DNA of 64,000 bases from Hwangdonia lutea (GCF_032814565.1 NZ_CP136521.1:2266501-2330500); one strand, 5' to 3'. Shown: positions 16,098-26,040, counted from the stretch's first letter. Translations and numbers: made by a program. The notes: generated from the letters alone by a model not told the origin.

Positions 16098-17051
16098 ATG
16101 AAGATATTCCAAATACCATGCCTATTATTTTGTGTTGCACTGTTTAATTGTGAAAGAAACAAAAAGACAGATGCTGAGAAACCAACTGAAAAACCAACAC
16201 AATTTATAACGGTTTTGGGCATTGCACAAGATGCTGGATTTCCTCAAATTAACTGCGAAAAAGCATGTTGTAAAGCCTTTTATAATGGTGAAGAACCCAA
16301 GAAATTAATTTCGTGTTTAGGTTTGGTGGATTTGCAGCACAATAAAAAATGGTTGTTTGATGCCACGCCAGATATTGCAGCACAAACAGAGTTGCTTAAA
16401 AATCATTTAGATAACAACAAGGTGATTGATGGTGTGTTTTTAACCCATGCACATATAGGGCATTACACAGGATTGATGCAATTTGGAAGAGAGGCTTTGG
16501 GCGGAAATAATATTCCGGTTTATGCGATGCCAAAAATGAAAACGTATTTAGAAGATAATGGTCCGTGGAGCCAATTGGTAAGTTTAAATAATATTGATTT
16601 AAAACCGCTTCAAAACGATTCAACTATCGTGTTAAATTCAAAATTAAAAGTTACACCTTTTTTGGTGCCACATCGCGATGAATATTCCGAAACGGTAGGT
16701 TATAAAATTGAAGGGCAAAATAAATCGGCCATATTTATTCCGGATATTAATAAGTGGCAACAATGGCAACGTAGCATTATCGATGAAGTTAAAAAAGTGG
16801 ATTACGCATTTTTAGACGCTTCCTTTTTTAGAGATGGCGAATTGGAAAGAGATATGAGCGAAATACCGCATCCGTTTACCACCGAAACCACAACGCTGTT
16901 TGAAAACGAATCAAAAGAAACGAAAAATAAAATCCACTTTATTCATTTTAATCATACCAATCCCACTATAAAAGACAATCACAGATTAAAAGATAGCATA
17001 CAAAATTTAGGCTTTAATTTTGCTAAAGAAGGCGCTATTTATGGATTGTAG
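16098..17051 (+). CDS. PqqB-like metallo-beta-lactamase-fold lipoprotein
   Basis: The 317-residue form starting at 16098 was chosen because it begins with a lipoprotein signal (MKIFQIPCLLFCVALFNC, lipid Cys18). A longer frame from 16062 would bury this signal. The MBL metal motif appears as HAHIGH (residues 117-122), with Gly where most members have Asp. Further elements are ITVLGIAQDAGFPQ, two Cys-rich clusters (CEKACC), PHRDEY and FIHFNHTNP. This layout is shared by PqqB-related hydrolases in Bacteroidota that have no pqq cluster, so the substrate is unknown. The protein probably acts on the periplasmic face of a membrane. Confidence 0.8.
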   Translation: MKIFQIPCLLFCVALFNCERNKKTDAEKPTEKPTQFITVLGIAQDAGFPQINCEKACCKAFYNGEEPKKLISCLGLVDLQHNKKWLFDATPDIAAQTELLKNHLDNNKVIDGVFLTHAHIGHYTGLMQFGREALGGNNIPVYAMPKMKTYLEDNGPWSQLVSLNNIDLKPLQNDSTIVLNSKLKVTPFLVPHRDEYSETVGYKIEGQNKSAIFIPDINKWQQWQRSIIDEVKKVDYAFLDASFFRDGELERDMSEIPHPFTTETTTLFENESKETKNKIHFIHFNHTNPTIKDNHRLKDSIQNLGFNFAKEGAIYGL

Positions 17052-17074
17052 CTTTAAATAAAACTGATATAAAA

Positions 17075-17105
17075 AAAGGCATCTAGGGAGCAGATGCCTT
17101 TGGGT
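17075..17105 (+). terminator. Intrinsic terminator after PqqB-like gene
   Basis: The arms AAAGGCATCT and AGATGCCTTT form a 10-base stem with a 7-base loop, 24 bases after the stop codon. Confidence 0.75.
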
Positions 17106-17267
17106 AAAACTTCAAAAGGCCTAATTAGTTGCTTAGGTTGTATTGATGTTTTGTAATGAGACACCATTAAATTTAAAAAGTCACATTTTAAATGCGAATA
17201 GCAAATTGTTTAGATTTTTTAGCTTTAGATAATTCAATTTAAATGGGCTAATTTTTTGAATATTCCG

Positions 17268-17275
17268 TAAATTTG
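17268..17275 (+). promoter_or_regulatory. Putative -7 box (TAAATTTG) of icmF
   Basis: An exact TAnnTTTG match lies 27 bases before the ATG at 17303. The TTG inside the box could be read as an upstream start codon, but using it would put the start inside the promoter, which favours 17303. Confidence 0.45.
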
Positions 17276-17302
17276 ACACACAAAATTCAAGATTCTTTAA
17301 GA

Positions 17303-20300
17303 ATGATACAAACAGCACCTTATAAACCAAAACATAAAGTAAGAATAGTAACCGCAGCATCACTTTTTGATGGGCACGATGCCTCCATAAATATCATGCG
17401 GCGCATTATTCAAGCAACTGGTGTTGAAGTGATTCATTTGGGGCACGATCGCAGCGTTGATGAAGTTGTAAATACGGCCATTCAAGAAGATGCCAATGCC
17501 ATTTGTTTAACCTCGTACCAAGGTGGGCATAACGAGTATTTTAAGTATATGTTCGATTTGCTTAAAGAACGAGGCGCAGGACATATTAAAATTTTTGGCG
17601 GTGGCGGTGGCGTGATTCTACCCAACGAAATTGAGGATTTAATGGCTTATGGAATCACACGTATTTATTCACCAGACGATGGTCGTAAAATGGGCTTACA
17701 AGGCATGATTAATGATTTGGTCGAACAATCTGATTTTGCCATTGGAGATATTATAAATGTTAAAATCAATGATTTATCAAAGGATAACCCAAAAGCGATT
17801 GCACGGGTTATTTCATCGGCCGAAAATTTCCCGGAAATAGCTAAAGAAACTTTAGAAAAAATACACAAAAAGAATCAAAATTGCAAAACACCGGTTTTAG
17901 GAATTACAGGAACTGGCGGCGCGGGGAAATCATCCTTAGTCGATGAATTGGTGCGTCGTTTTTTAATTGATTTTCCAGAAAAAACGGTGGGATTAATTTC
18001 TGTCGATCCTTCAAAACGAAAAACAGGAGGCGCCCTGTTGGGCGATAGAATTAGAATGAACGCCATTAACTCGCCACGTGTTTATATGCGCAGTTTGGCA
18101 ACGCGTCAGTCTAACCTTTCCATATCAAAACACGTCAATGAAGCCGTTGAGGTTTTAAAAGCTGCCGAATATGATTTGATTATTCTGGAAACCTCTGGAA
18201 TTGGTCAATCCGATACCGAAATCATCGAACATTCCGATGTCTCGTTGTATGTCATGACGCCGGAATTTGGAGCTGCTACACAATTGGAGAAAATCGATAT
18301 GCTGGATTTTGCAGATTTGGTTGCCATTAACAAATTTGATAAACGAGGGGCTAAAGATGCTTTGCGCGATGTGAAAAAGCAATATATGCGTAACCATTTG
18401 TTATGGGACACAAAATCTGAAGATTTACCAGTTTTTGGTACCATTGCGTCTCAATTTAACGACCCAGGCATGAACACGCTTTATAAAGCTGTCTTGGATA
18501 AATTGGTTGAAAAGACTGATGCCGATTTAAAATCGACGTTTGAAATTTCAAAACAAATGAGCGAAAAGATTTTTGTAATTCCGCCGGCAAGAACACGTTA
18601 TTTATCTGAAATTGCTGAGTGTAATCGTTCCTATGATGAAACAGCAAAACAACAAGCTGAGGTTGCACAAAAACTTTACGGAATTTATAAAACGATTTGT
18701 AGCGTTGCTGTCATTTCGAACGAAAGTGAGAAATCTCATTTGAGTAAATTTGGAATCAATCAGGATGAGATTCTTGAACACGCTCGTAATAACAAAAACA
18801 ATGTCATTCCGACAGAAGGAGGAACGACTGACGAGAAATCCCAAAAACAGTTATTGCAGTTGCTTTTTAAAGAATTCGACCGCGTAAAACTAAACCTCGA
18901 CCCTTATAATTGGGAAATCATTACCGGTTGGGACAAAAAAGTAAATAGGTATAAAGACCCTATCTATTCCTTTAAAGTAAGAGACAAAGAAATTAAAATT
19001 GAAACCCATACCGAGTCGCTTTCACATGTGCAAATTCCTAAAGTTGCTTTACCAAAATATCAAGCTTGGGGCGACATTTTAAAATGGTGCTTGCAAGAAA
19101 ATGTTCCAGGCGAATTTCCTTATGCTTCGGGCTTATATCCGTTTAAGCGAACCGGTGAAGATCCGGCAAGAATGTTTGCGGGTGAAGGCGGACCAGAACG
19201 TACCAACAGACGTTTCCACTATGTGAGTGCAGGGTTGCCAGCCAAACGATTGTCCACTGCTTTTGATAGTGTTACGCTTTATGGAAACGACCCGGATTTA
19301 CGTCCGGATATTTACGGTAAAATTGGAAATGCGGGCGTTTCTATTTGCTGTTTAGACGATGCCAAAAAACTGTATTCCGGTTTCAATTTAGCCGATGTGA
19401 TGACATCCGTGAGTATGACCATCAATGGTCCCGCACCTATGTTGTTAGGATTTTTTATGAATGCAGCCATCGACCAGCAATGTGAAATTTACATTAAAGA
19501 GCATGGTTTAGAAAGTGATGTTGAAGCTAAAATAGCTAAGGTTTATAAAAACAAAGAACGCCCTCAGTACAATGGTGAATTACCGGAAGGAAACAATGGT
19601 TTAGGTTTAATGCTTTTAGGAGTTACTGGCGATCAAGTGTTGCCAAAAGCCGTTTACGCTGAAATTAAAAAGAACACGATTGCACAGGTTCGCGGCACCG
19701 TTCAAGCCGATATTTTAAAAGAAGACCAAGCACAAAACACCTGTATTTTTTCAACAGAATTTGCATTGCGTTTAATGGGCGATGTACAAGAATATTTTAT
19801 TAAAAATAACGTGCGTAATTTCTATTCGGTTTCTATTTCTGGGTATCATATTGCCGAAGCGGGAGCCAATCCTATTACCCAATTGGCGCTCACCTTATCC
19901 AATGGGTTCACTTACGTGGAATATTATTTAAGCCGCGGTATGGATATCAATAAGTTTGGTCCGAATTTATCCTTTTTCTTTTCTAACGGCATCGACCCAG
20001 AATATGCGGTAATTGGTCGTGTTGCCCGAAAAATTTGGGCCAAGGCCATGAAACATAAATATGGTGCCAATGCTCGGGCACAAATGCTAAAATACCATAT
20101 TCAAACCTCTGGACGAAGTTTGCACGCGCAGGAAATTGACTTTAATGATATCCGCACCACACTACAAGCATTATATGCTATTTACGATAATTGTAACTCG
20201 TTGCACACCAATGCATACGACGAAGCGATTACAACACCGACCGAAGAATCGGTTCGTCGTGCTATGGCCATTCAACTTATTATCAATAAAGAATTAGGAC

Positions 20301-20785
20301 TGGCTAAAAATGAAAACCCCATTCAAGGCTCCTTTATTATTGAAGAATTAACCGATTTAGTTGAAGAAGCAGTGCTTTTAGAGTTTGATAGAATTACAGA
20401 ACGCGGTGGTGTTTTAGGCGCAATGGAAACCATGTATCAACGGAGCAAAATACAAGAAGAAAGTTTGTATTACGAAACCTTGAAACACAATGGCGATTTC
20501 CCGATTATTGGGGTAAATACGTTTTTAAGCTCAAAAGGATCACCAACCATTATACCTAAAGAAGTGATTCGAGCCACCGAAGATGAAAAGCAATTCCAAA
20601 TAAAAACTTTAGAAAATCTTCATAAGACAAACGATACAAAAGTCTTATTGAAAGACCTTCAAACCAAAGCCATTCACAACGAAAATATTTTTGAAGCTTT
20701 AATGGAGGTTTGTAAAGTATGCTCTTTAGGTGAAATTACTTCAGCGCTCTTTGAAGTGGGTGGACAGTATCGTAGAAATATGTAA
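17303..20785 (+). CDS. icmF: Fused B12-dependent acyl-CoA mutase with MeaB-type GTPase (IcmF-like)
   Basis: The 1160-residue protein has the IcmF order. An N-terminal B12-binding domain has [12 protein letters not shown] (axial His), the LTSYQGG segment and FGGGGGV. A G-protein chaperone domain has the P-loop [12 protein letters not shown] near residue 210. A C-terminal mutase barrel has [28 protein letters not shown] and [13 protein letters not shown]. Such enzymes rearrange isobutyryl-CoA/n-butyryl-CoA or related acyl-CoAs, and the GTPase guards cofactor loading. Substrate choice is not settled by motifs I can read. Between the GTPase and mutase parts, about residues 468-516 appear to be an in-frame repeat insertion. 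The start is placed at 17303 because an upstream TTG overlaps a promoter box. Confidence 0.88.
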   Translation: MIQTAPYKPKHKVRIVTAASLFDGHDASINIMRRIIQATGVEVIHLGHDRSVDEVVNTAIQEDANAICLTSYQGGHNEYFKYMFDLLKERGAGHIKIFGGGGGVILPNEIEDLMAYGITRIYSPDDGRKMGLQGMINDLVEQSDFAIGDIINVKINDLSKDNPKAIARVISSAENFPEIAKETLEKIHKKNQNCKTPVLGITGTGGAGKSSLVDELVRRFLIDFPEKTVGLISVDPSKRKTGGALLGDRIRMNAINSPRVYMRSLATRQSNLSISKHVNEAVEVLKAAEYDLIILETSGIGQSDTEIIEHSDVSLYVMTPEFGAATQLEKIDMLDFADLVAINKFDKRGAKDALRDVKKQYMRNHLLWDTKSEDLPVFGTIASQFNDPGMNTLYKAVLDKLVEKTDADLKSTFEISKQMSEKIFVIPPARTRYLSEIAECNRSYDETAKQQAEVAQKLYGIYKTICSVAVISNESEKSHLSKFGINQDEILEHARNNKNNVIPTEGGTTDEKSQKQLLQLLFKEFDRVKLNLDPYNWEIITGWDKKVNRYKDPIYSFKVRDKEIKIETHTESLSHVQIPKVALPKYQAWGDILKWCLQENVPGEFPYASGLYPFKRTGEDPARMFAGEGGPERTNRRFHYVSAGLPAKRLSTAFDSVTLYGNDPDLRPDIYGKIGNAGVSICCLDDAKKLYSGFNLADVMTSVSMTINGPAPMLLGFFMNAAIDQQCEIYIKEHGLESDVEAKIAKVYKNKERPQYNGELPEGNNGLGLMLLGVTGDQVLPKAVYAEIKKNTIAQVRGTVQADILKEDQAQNTCIFSTEFALRLMGDVQEYFIKNNVRNFYSVSISGYHIAEAGANPITQLALTLSNGFTYVEYYLSRGMDINKFGPNLSFFFSNGIDPEYAVIGRVARKIWAKAMKHKYGANARAQMLKYHIQTSGRSLHAQEIDFNDIRTTLQALYAIYDNCNSLHTNAYDEAITTPTEESVRRAMAIQLIINKELGLAKNENPIQGSFIIEELTDLVEEAVLLEFDRITERGGVLGAMETMYQRSKIQEESLYYETLKHNGDFPIIGVNTFLSSKGSPTIIPKEVIRATEDEKQFQIKTLENLHKTNDTKVLLKDLQTKAIHNENIFEALMEVCKVCSLGEITSALFEVGGQYRRNM
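18705..18850. repeat. REP-like compound repeat inside icmF coding sequence
   Basis: The stretch contains GTCATTTCGAACGAAAGTGAG followed by AAATCTCA, then GATGAGATTCTTGAACACGC, then ATGTCATTCCGACAGAAGGA with CGAGAAATC. These are forms of the TCATTCTGAG...GAGAATCT palindromes found in spacers here (47495, 57952, 58981). It encodes about 49 residues in frame and lies in a linker rather than in a catalytic domain. Confidence 0.6.
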
Positions 20786-20786
20786 G

Positions 20787-20967
20787 CAGAGAACCACTTT
20801 TCGTTTTTCACGAAAAGTGCGTGAATCGCTTATGCTGAGCGCAGTCGAAGTATCTCAGAGAACCACTTTTCGTTTTTCACGAAAAGTGTGTGAATCGCTT
20901 ATGCTGAGCGCAGTCGAAGTATCTCAGAGAACCACTTTTCGTTTTTAACGAAAAGTGGCTGCATTGT
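20787..20967. repeat. 69-bp tandem repeat with hairpins, 2.5 copies
   Basis: Units start at 20787, 20856 and 20925, so the period is exactly 69. Each begins CAGAGAACCACTTTTCG and contains the inverted repeat CACTTTTCG/CGAAAAGTG. Complete units continue GAATCGCTTATGCTGAGC and end with the GCAGTCGAAGTATCT motif. The third copy stops after a perfect 12-base-arm hairpin (CCACTTTTCGTT/AACGAAAAGTGG). The block begins one base after the icmF stop codon. Confidence 0.9.
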
Positions 20968-20995
20968 TTTAAAGTTAATAATTACATCAAAACAT

Positions 20996-21032
20996 AAAAA
21001 TCCCAGATTACATATGTAATCTGGGATTTTTT
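20996..21032. terminator. Bidirectional terminator between icmF and accD
   Basis: A long palindrome has arms AAATCCCAGATTACA/TGTAATCTGGGATTT flanked by A-runs on one side and T-runs on the other. It can end transcripts from both convergent genes. Confidence 0.85.
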
Positions 21033-21072
21033 ATTAAACTGTTTAAGATAATCTTATAGAAGGTTCTTTATA

Positions 21073-21930
21073 CTAATCTCTTAAAGGTTGATTGGTAATT
21101 AAATCGATATATTGATTCACCTTGTTTTTAAGTTCTTTTCTGTGGGTAATAAAATCTAAAAATCCGTGTTCCAATAAAAATTCAGAGGTTTGGAACCCTT
21201 CGGGCAATTCTTTTCCTGTGGTGTCTCTTACAATTCGCGGTCCTGCAAAACCTATTAAAGCACCGGGTTCTGCAATATTGATATCGCCCAACATGGCGAA
21301 CGATGCGGTTGTGCCTCCCGTTGTGGGGTCGGTACATAGCGAAATATAAGGTATGCCGGCATCGGCTAGTTGCGCTAACTTTACCGATGTTTTGGCCAAC
21401 TGCATAAGCGATAAGGCAGCTTCCATCATACGTGCACCTCCAGATTTAGAAATAATCATAAAAGGTAGTTTGTTTTTTAAGGCATAGTCTGCAGCTCGTG
21501 CAATTTTTTCGCCAACAACGCTACCCATTGAGCCTCCAATAAAAGCAAAATCCATACAGGCCACTACTAAATCTTTTCCTTTTGATTTGCCTACCGCACT
21601 TCGTACGGCATCTTTTAATTTGGTTTTATTCTGTGCGGCTTTTAAACGCTCGGGGTATTTTTTGGTGTCAACAAATTTTAGAGGGTCTTTGGATTCTAAA
21701 TTGGCATCGAGTTCTTTAAACTTATTGTCGTCGAAAAGAATTTCGAAATATTCTTTACTGCCAATTCTTACATGGTAACCGTCTTCTGGACTTACGTAAA
21801 AATTCTGTTCCAATTCTTTTGTGTCAACAATTTTACCTGTTGGCGATTTGTACCAAAGCCCTTTTGGGGTATCCTTTTTTTCTTGTGTACTGGTATGTAT
21901 TCCTTTATCTTTTCTTTTAAACCAAGACAT
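21073..21930 (-). CDS. accD: Acetyl-CoA carboxylase carboxyltransferase beta subunit without zinc ribbon cysteines
   Basis: AccD with AccA transfers the carboxyl group from biotin to acetyl-CoA to give malonyl-CoA. The 285-residue protein has the carboxyltransferase core: [43 protein letters not shown] and [12 protein letters not shown]. The N-terminal zinc ribbon keeps its framework (GLWYKSP...[13 protein letters not shown]), but the four Cys of CPxC...CPxC are replaced by S29, G32, S47 and D50. I believe other flavobacterial AccD share this loss. No accA or folC gene is adjacent. Confidence 0.93.
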   Translation of the reverse strand: MSWFKRKDKGIHTSTQEKKDTPKGLWYKSPTGKIVDTKELEQNFYVSPEDGYHVRIGSKEYFEILFDDNKFKELDANLESKDPLKFVDTKKYPERLKAAQNKTKLKDAVRSAVGKSKGKDLVVACMDFAFIGGSMGSVVGEKIARAADYALKNKLPFMIISKSGGARMMEAALSLMQLAKTSVKLAQLADAGIPYISLCTDPTTGGTTASFAMLGDINIAEPGALIGFAGPRIVRDTTGKELPEGFQTSEFLLEHGFLDFITHRKELKNKVNQYIDLITNQPLRD

Positions 21931-21983
21931 AATGACTTACGATTTTAGATTTATGATTGCAAATTTTAATGTATTTGCAAACT

Positions 21984-22091
21984 GCGTTAGGGATTGAGGC
22001 ATTTGTTGAAGCTCTCCCAATTTTTATTGGGAAGCGACTGCCGAAAGCCCGACCACAAAATTAAACCTTTATTTTAATTTTGTGGTAACGC
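21984..22091 (-). repeat. Dispersed structured repeat, copy 2
   Basis: Read on the minus strand, it runs GCGTTACC to CCCTAACGC with the same core (GGTCGGGCTTTCGGCAGTCG) and tail as the copy at 2709. The first hairpin here is a different, long stem (ACCACAAAATTAAA/TTTAATTTTGTGGT, 22052-22086). The second is TCCCAAT-AAAA-ATTGGGA. It lies in the 288-base spacer between accD and fba, which holds no gene. Confidence 0.85.
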
Positions 22092-22160
22092 CATAATAAT
22101 TTTATTAACTAAATTCTTGTTATTGGAATGTAATATAATGTTTTTGTGCGATATAAATAA

Positions 22161-22195
22161 AAAAAGATCTTGCAGTAATACAAGACCTTTTTTGT
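22161..22195 (-). terminator. Terminator after fba
   Basis: The stem AAAAAGGTCTTG/CAAGATCTTTTT on the minus strand (one G-U pair) has a short loop and a T-rich 3' side, 27 bases beyond the fba stop. Confidence 0.65.
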
Positions 22196-22218
22196 GTTGT
22201 GTAACGAATATGGTGCGA

Positions 22219-23286
22219 TTATAAGGTGTTTACGTTATTTAAATCTTCGAATGCCTTTTTTAAGCGCGTTACAAATGTTTTTTCGCCTTCGCGTAGCCAA
22301 ACTCTTGGGTCGTAATATTTTTTGTTTGGCACATCCTCGCCATCGGGATTGCCTATTTGCGATTTTAAGTACTCCGCTTTTTCGCCCATATAGTCGCGAA
22401 TGCCGCTCATAAATGCGTATTGTAAATCGGTATCGATATTCATTTTGATAACACCGTAGCTGATGCCTTCGCGAATTTCTTCAACCGTTGAACCAGAGCC
22501 ACCGTGGAATACAAAATCGATATGATTATGCTCTACGCCGTATTTTTCTGAGATATATTCTTGTGAATTCTTTAATATTTTTGGTGTTAACTTAACGTTT
22601 CCTGGTTTGTAAACGCCGTGTACGTTACCAAACGCCGCAGCAATTGTAAACTGGTCGCTTACTTTGCTTAGTTCTTCGTAAGCGTAGGCTACTTCTTCGG
22701 GTTGTGTGTAAAGTTTAGAATCGTCTACATCGGTATTATCCACACCATCTTCTTCGCCGCCTGTAATACCCAATTCAATTTCTAAAGTCATGCCCATTTT
22801 AGACATGCGCTCTAAATAGGTTTTACAAATGGCAATGTTTTCTTCTAAAGGTTCTTCGGAAAGGTCAATCATGTGCGAACTGAACAATGATTTTCCGGTT
22901 TCTTTATAATGCACTTCGCTGGCATCTAATAAACCATCAATCCAAGGCAATAGTTTTTTTGCACAGTGATCGGTATGTAAAATTACGGGAACACCATAAG
23001 CCTCTGCCAATGTGTGTACATGCTTTGCACCTGCAACGGCACCGGCAATAGCCGCTTTTTGCCCATCGTTGCTTAATCCCTTGCCTGCATTAAATTGAGC
23101 GCCACCATTTGAAAATTGAATAATTACCGGAGCGTTTAAATCTCTTGCCGTTTCTAAAACACCGTTTATCGTATCTGAACCAATAACGTTAACCGCAGGA
23201 AGTGCATAATTATTAGCTTTTGCGTGGTTAAAAATAGCTTGTACTTCTAAGCCTGTTGCAACACCTGGTTTTATATTGTGTCCCAT
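22219..23286 (-). CDS. fbaA: Class II fructose-bisphosphate aldolase
   Basis: The zinc-dependent aldolase interconverts fructose-1,6-bisphosphate with DHAP and glyceraldehyde-3-phosphate. The 355-residue length fits the FbaA (E. coli-type) subfamily. Motifs: HTDHCAKK at 104-111 (catalytic Asp and zinc His), the EIELGITGGEEDG loop, GNVHGVY and FHGGSGS, with a final NIDTDLQYA phosphate-binding stretch. A TACTTTTG box (minus strand, 23322-23329) lies 35 bases before the ATG. tamL is upstream in the same direction, but a 200-base spacer and this box suggest independent expression. Confidence 0.95.
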   Translation of the reverse strand: MGHNIKPGVATGLEVQAIFNHAKANNYALPAVNVIGSDTINGVLETARDLNAPVIIQFSNGGAQFNAGKGLSNDGQKAAIAGAVAGAKHVHTLAEAYGVPVILHTDHCAKKLLPWIDGLLDASEVHYKETGKSLFSSHMIDLSEEPLEENIAICKTYLERMSKMGMTLEIELGITGGEEDGVDNTDVDDSKLYTQPEEVAYAYEELSKVSDQFTIAAAFGNVHGVYKPGNVKLTPKILKNSQEYISEKYGVEHNHIDFVFHGGSGSTVEEIREGISYGVIKMNIDTDLQYAFMSGIRDYMGEKAEYLKSQIGNPDGEDVPNKKYYDPRVWLREGEKTFVTRLKKAFEDLNNVNTL

Positions 23287-23321
23287 ATTTTTTTATTTAA
23301 TTGATTAATAATTAGTATTTT

Positions 23322-23329
23322 CAAAAGTA
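23322..23329 (-). promoter_or_regulatory. Putative -7 box (TACTTTTG, minus strand) of fbaA
   Basis: A TAnnTTTG match lies upstream of the aldolase ATG, and no -33 element is seen. The rest of the 23287-23487 spacer holds only a small palindrome (TTTCGCGAAA, around 23424) and no gene. Confidence 0.35.
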
Positions 23330-23487
23330 ATCAATTTTTAAATAAATGGCTTTGTTTTTGTTGCTTTAAACGGCTAATATAACACTAAAACGTTATAGTT
23401 TATTTAGTGAATTTGATGGTCGCTTTCGCGAAAACGACAGTTTCAAACGATACTTCGACACCTGATTTTGAAGCGTGATTTTAAGTG

Positions 23488-26040
23488 TTAGAATGGGTAG
23501 TTGATTCCAATATTATAAACGGCATTGGCAAAGTTATAATCGTTAAACCAACGGTTTTGAGCTCGGTATGAAGGGTCGTAGGTTTTAAAGCCGATATCGA
23601 AACGGAACACAAAAAAACTAAAGTCGTAGCGAAAACCGAAACCAGAGCCAATAGCGATGTCTTTAAGGGAATTGAAACCGGTAAAGGTAGCGCTGTCTTC
23701 TTTTACATCGTCGAGAGCATTCCAAATGTTACCCGTATCAATAAAAACAGCACCGTTTAGTTTTTCGAAAATATTAAAACGCTGCTCGACGCTAAAAGCC
23801 AATTTTAAGTTAGCTTCGTTAAACTCGTCTGATGTTTCAGAGCTTCCCGGGCCTAAACTATATGCGGTCCAAGCGCGATTATCGTTGGCGCCACCAGCAA
23901 AGAAACTTTTGGAAAAAGGAATGCTTGATGAGTTGCCGTAAGGAATGGCGATACCAAAAAAACCGCGTAGCGCCAATACGTTTTTTCTGCCCAAATCCCA
24001 ATGTTTCACATAATCAAATTCCGTTTTAATGTATTGCGAATAAGCCACGTTAAAAAGCTCATAACGATTATTGGCATTTTTATTTAGGCCTAAAAGTTTT
24101 GAGGCATTGGCAAGCAAATTTCCCGCGGCTTCAACCTTAAACCGGAAAATAGAAAAATTTTCGTCAAATAGGTTTTGGCGTTTATCTTGTATAAAACTAA
24201 AACTCGATGATAAAATCAGGTTGTTTTCGGTGAGTCGTTTTTTGCGTTCGTCAATACTGTTTACGGTTTTATATTCGGTTGGGTTGCTGGCTTCAAAACT
24301 GTTGTCGTTTATAACCAAATCGATAAAATCGTCGGCACTTTCTTTAATTAAAATTTCGTTACCATTATCATCTAAGGTAATGAATTCGGGAGGGGTATTG
24401 TACGTATCTAAAGCGATATTCTCTAAGGTTCTATACGCATTTTGATAGATACCAAAATAATTGCCAACATTAAGGTTTCTAACATATTGCACATTAAATA
24501 AATCGAGTCGGTTTGTGCCAATGCTCGTAGGGCTCCATTTGTAGTTAAATGTTCCGGTAAAGGTTTGCTTGTCTAAACCTATGTTAGTTTGACTGGTTGC
24601 CGATAAACTAATCCTGGTTTTGGGCAACATGTATTTCGGGATGATATTTTCAGTATAAAACGGCGAAAATAACCGTGGGATAGTTAGTTTTAAATCGACA
24701 CCAATTTCATTAATATCAAAAAACTGTTTGCTATTATTGCTCGCATCATCTGAAGCACCAATAGCGCCAATGGCCGAAATTTCGAAAGTTTCTGCACCTC
24801 TAAAAATATTCCTGATAAGCAAACTGGGGTTTAATGAAAACCCAATGGCTTGTATGTTGCTTTTAGAGACTTCGGCACTAAAGCCCAAACCAAATTTCTT
24901 TAAAGGTGTTAAATAAATATTTGCCGTTAGGGTAGAATCGGGGTTTTCAATATAATTTATATCTGGATATTTAAAGGTTCGCAATTCGCTAATGTGCCTG
25001 TAGGAGCGTGTACGGTCCAAATCCCTAAAAACAGTTCCTGGGTTAATAAATACCGCATCTGTTAAGGCCTTTGGGCGGTATCGCATTTTGTTAAAACTGT
25101 ATAATTTGTAACTGTTGTAGGACATGGAATCCTGAAAGGGCTCGTTTCTGTTTTCAAAGGTGTAGTCGGTAAATATATTAACATCCTTTATTTTATATAT
25201 CTTAAAAGGTCTGCGTATAGTGGTATCCTGAGTTCTAATGGCTCTGTTTTGAATGATGACATCGATGTTGGCTTTCTTATTGGTATTAATCGTATCAACA
25301 TTAAACATAATGTAATCTTGATTGAAATGATACACGCCAGAGTTACGCATTTGGGTAGCAATGCGGTTGCGTTCAAGTCCTAAATTCGCATAAACCAATT
25401 GATCGTTTTGTTTAATAATAGCACGTTGTTTTCCATGTTTGTACAACGAATCAATAATAGGCGATTTTATGTTTTTTGTTATGGAATCTATAATATAGGG
25501 CTTACCGTGTTTTACAAAATAATCTATACTTGCGCGCTGGTTGTCTTTTTTGTTAATCTCATAATCTACGTCAACATTGCTCCAACCGTTAAATTTATAA
25601 TAAGATTCTAAGCGCTTTGTAGTTTTAATGGTTTTTTCCTCATCTACAATTACCGGTGGTTCTCCTGTGTTTTTTAGCCAATTGTTAAAACCTAAAGCCG
25701 AGGCTTTAAGTTTGTCGACTTGCTTTTGTGAATATGCTTTTTTTAATCGCTCGCGTCGTTTGGGTTTTTTATCTAACCAAGCTTCGAAAATAGAATCTCG
25801 GTTTGGTCGAGCTAAATTGTAAATGTTCAGTCTTAAATTACCAATTAAAGGGAGCTTGCTGTTTGGCTTTTGGTGAAGTAAACTGGTAATCGTTTCGGAA
25901 TTGTTTTTTTTGTCGTTTACGTAAACCGTGTTTTCTACAAGAAGATGCTCGTCATCAGCAACTCTTTTAACCGTATTACAAGAGGTAAAATATCCTGCAA
26001 TAAAAATTAATAGTATTATTTTTAAGAATTGTTGTTGCAA
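23488..26040 (-). CDS. tamL: BamA/TamA-family outer membrane lipoprotein (TamL-like)
   Basis: The 850-residue protein has a lipoprotein signal (IAGYFTSC, Cys near residue 21), POTRA-like segments through about residue 400 (YYKFNGWSNVDVDYEI, HGKPYIIDSI, NRIATQMRNSGVYHFN) and a C-terminal 16-strand-type OMP85 barrel (AVFIDTGNIWNA, IAIGSGFGFRYDFSFFVFRFDIGF) ending in NIGINYPF. Lipidated TamA relatives of Bacteroidota are called TamL and work with TamB in outer-membrane assembly. TamB is not adjacent here. It is divergent from the rRNA methyltransferase gene, a neighbour often seen with tamL. Confidence 0.85.
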   Translation of the reverse strand: MQQQFLKIILLIFIAGYFTSCNTVKRVADDEHLLVENTVYVNDKKNNSETITSLLHQKPNSKLPLIGNLRLNIYNLARPNRDSIFEAWLDKKPKRRERLKKAYSQKQVDKLKASALGFNNWLKNTGEPPVIVDEEKTIKTTKRLESYYKFNGWSNVDVDYEINKKDNQRASIDYFVKHGKPYIIDSITKNIKSPIIDSLYKHGKQRAIIKQNDQLVYANLGLERNRIATQMRNSGVYHFNQDYIMFNVDTINTNKKANIDVIIQNRAIRTQDTTIRRPFKIYKIKDVNIFTDYTFENRNEPFQDSMSYNSYKLYSFNKMRYRPKALTDAVFINPGTVFRDLDRTRSYRHISELRTFKYPDINYIENPDSTLTANIYLTPLKKFGLGFSAEVSKSNIQAIGFSLNPSLLIRNIFRGAETFEISAIGAIGASDDASNNSKQFFDINEIGVDLKLTIPRLFSPFYTENIIPKYMLPKTRISLSATSQTNIGLDKQTFTGTFNYKWSPTSIGTNRLDLFNVQYVRNLNVGNYFGIYQNAYRTLENIALDTYNTPPEFITLDDNGNEILIKESADDFIDLVINDNSFEASNPTEYKTVNSIDERKKRLTENNLILSSSFSFIQDKRQNLFDENFSIFRFKVEAAGNLLANASKLLGLNKNANNRYELFNVAYSQYIKTEFDYVKHWDLGRKNVLALRGFFGIAIPYGNSSSIPFSKSFFAGGANDNRAWTAYSLGPGSSETSDEFNEANLKLAFSVEQRFNIFEKLNGAVFIDTGNIWNALDDVKEDSATFTGFNSLKDIAIGSGFGFRYDFSFFVFRFDIGFKTYDPSYRAQNRWFNDYNFANAVYNIGINYPF

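Noticed and set aside
20730-20948. Open frame with a repeating QRTTFRFSRK protein pattern
   Set aside because: The protein repeat is only the translation of the 69-bp DNA repeat and overlaps the end of icmF in another frame.
20787-20967. Possible CRISPR array
   Set aside because: The 69-base units are directly adjacent without spacers and no cas gene is present.
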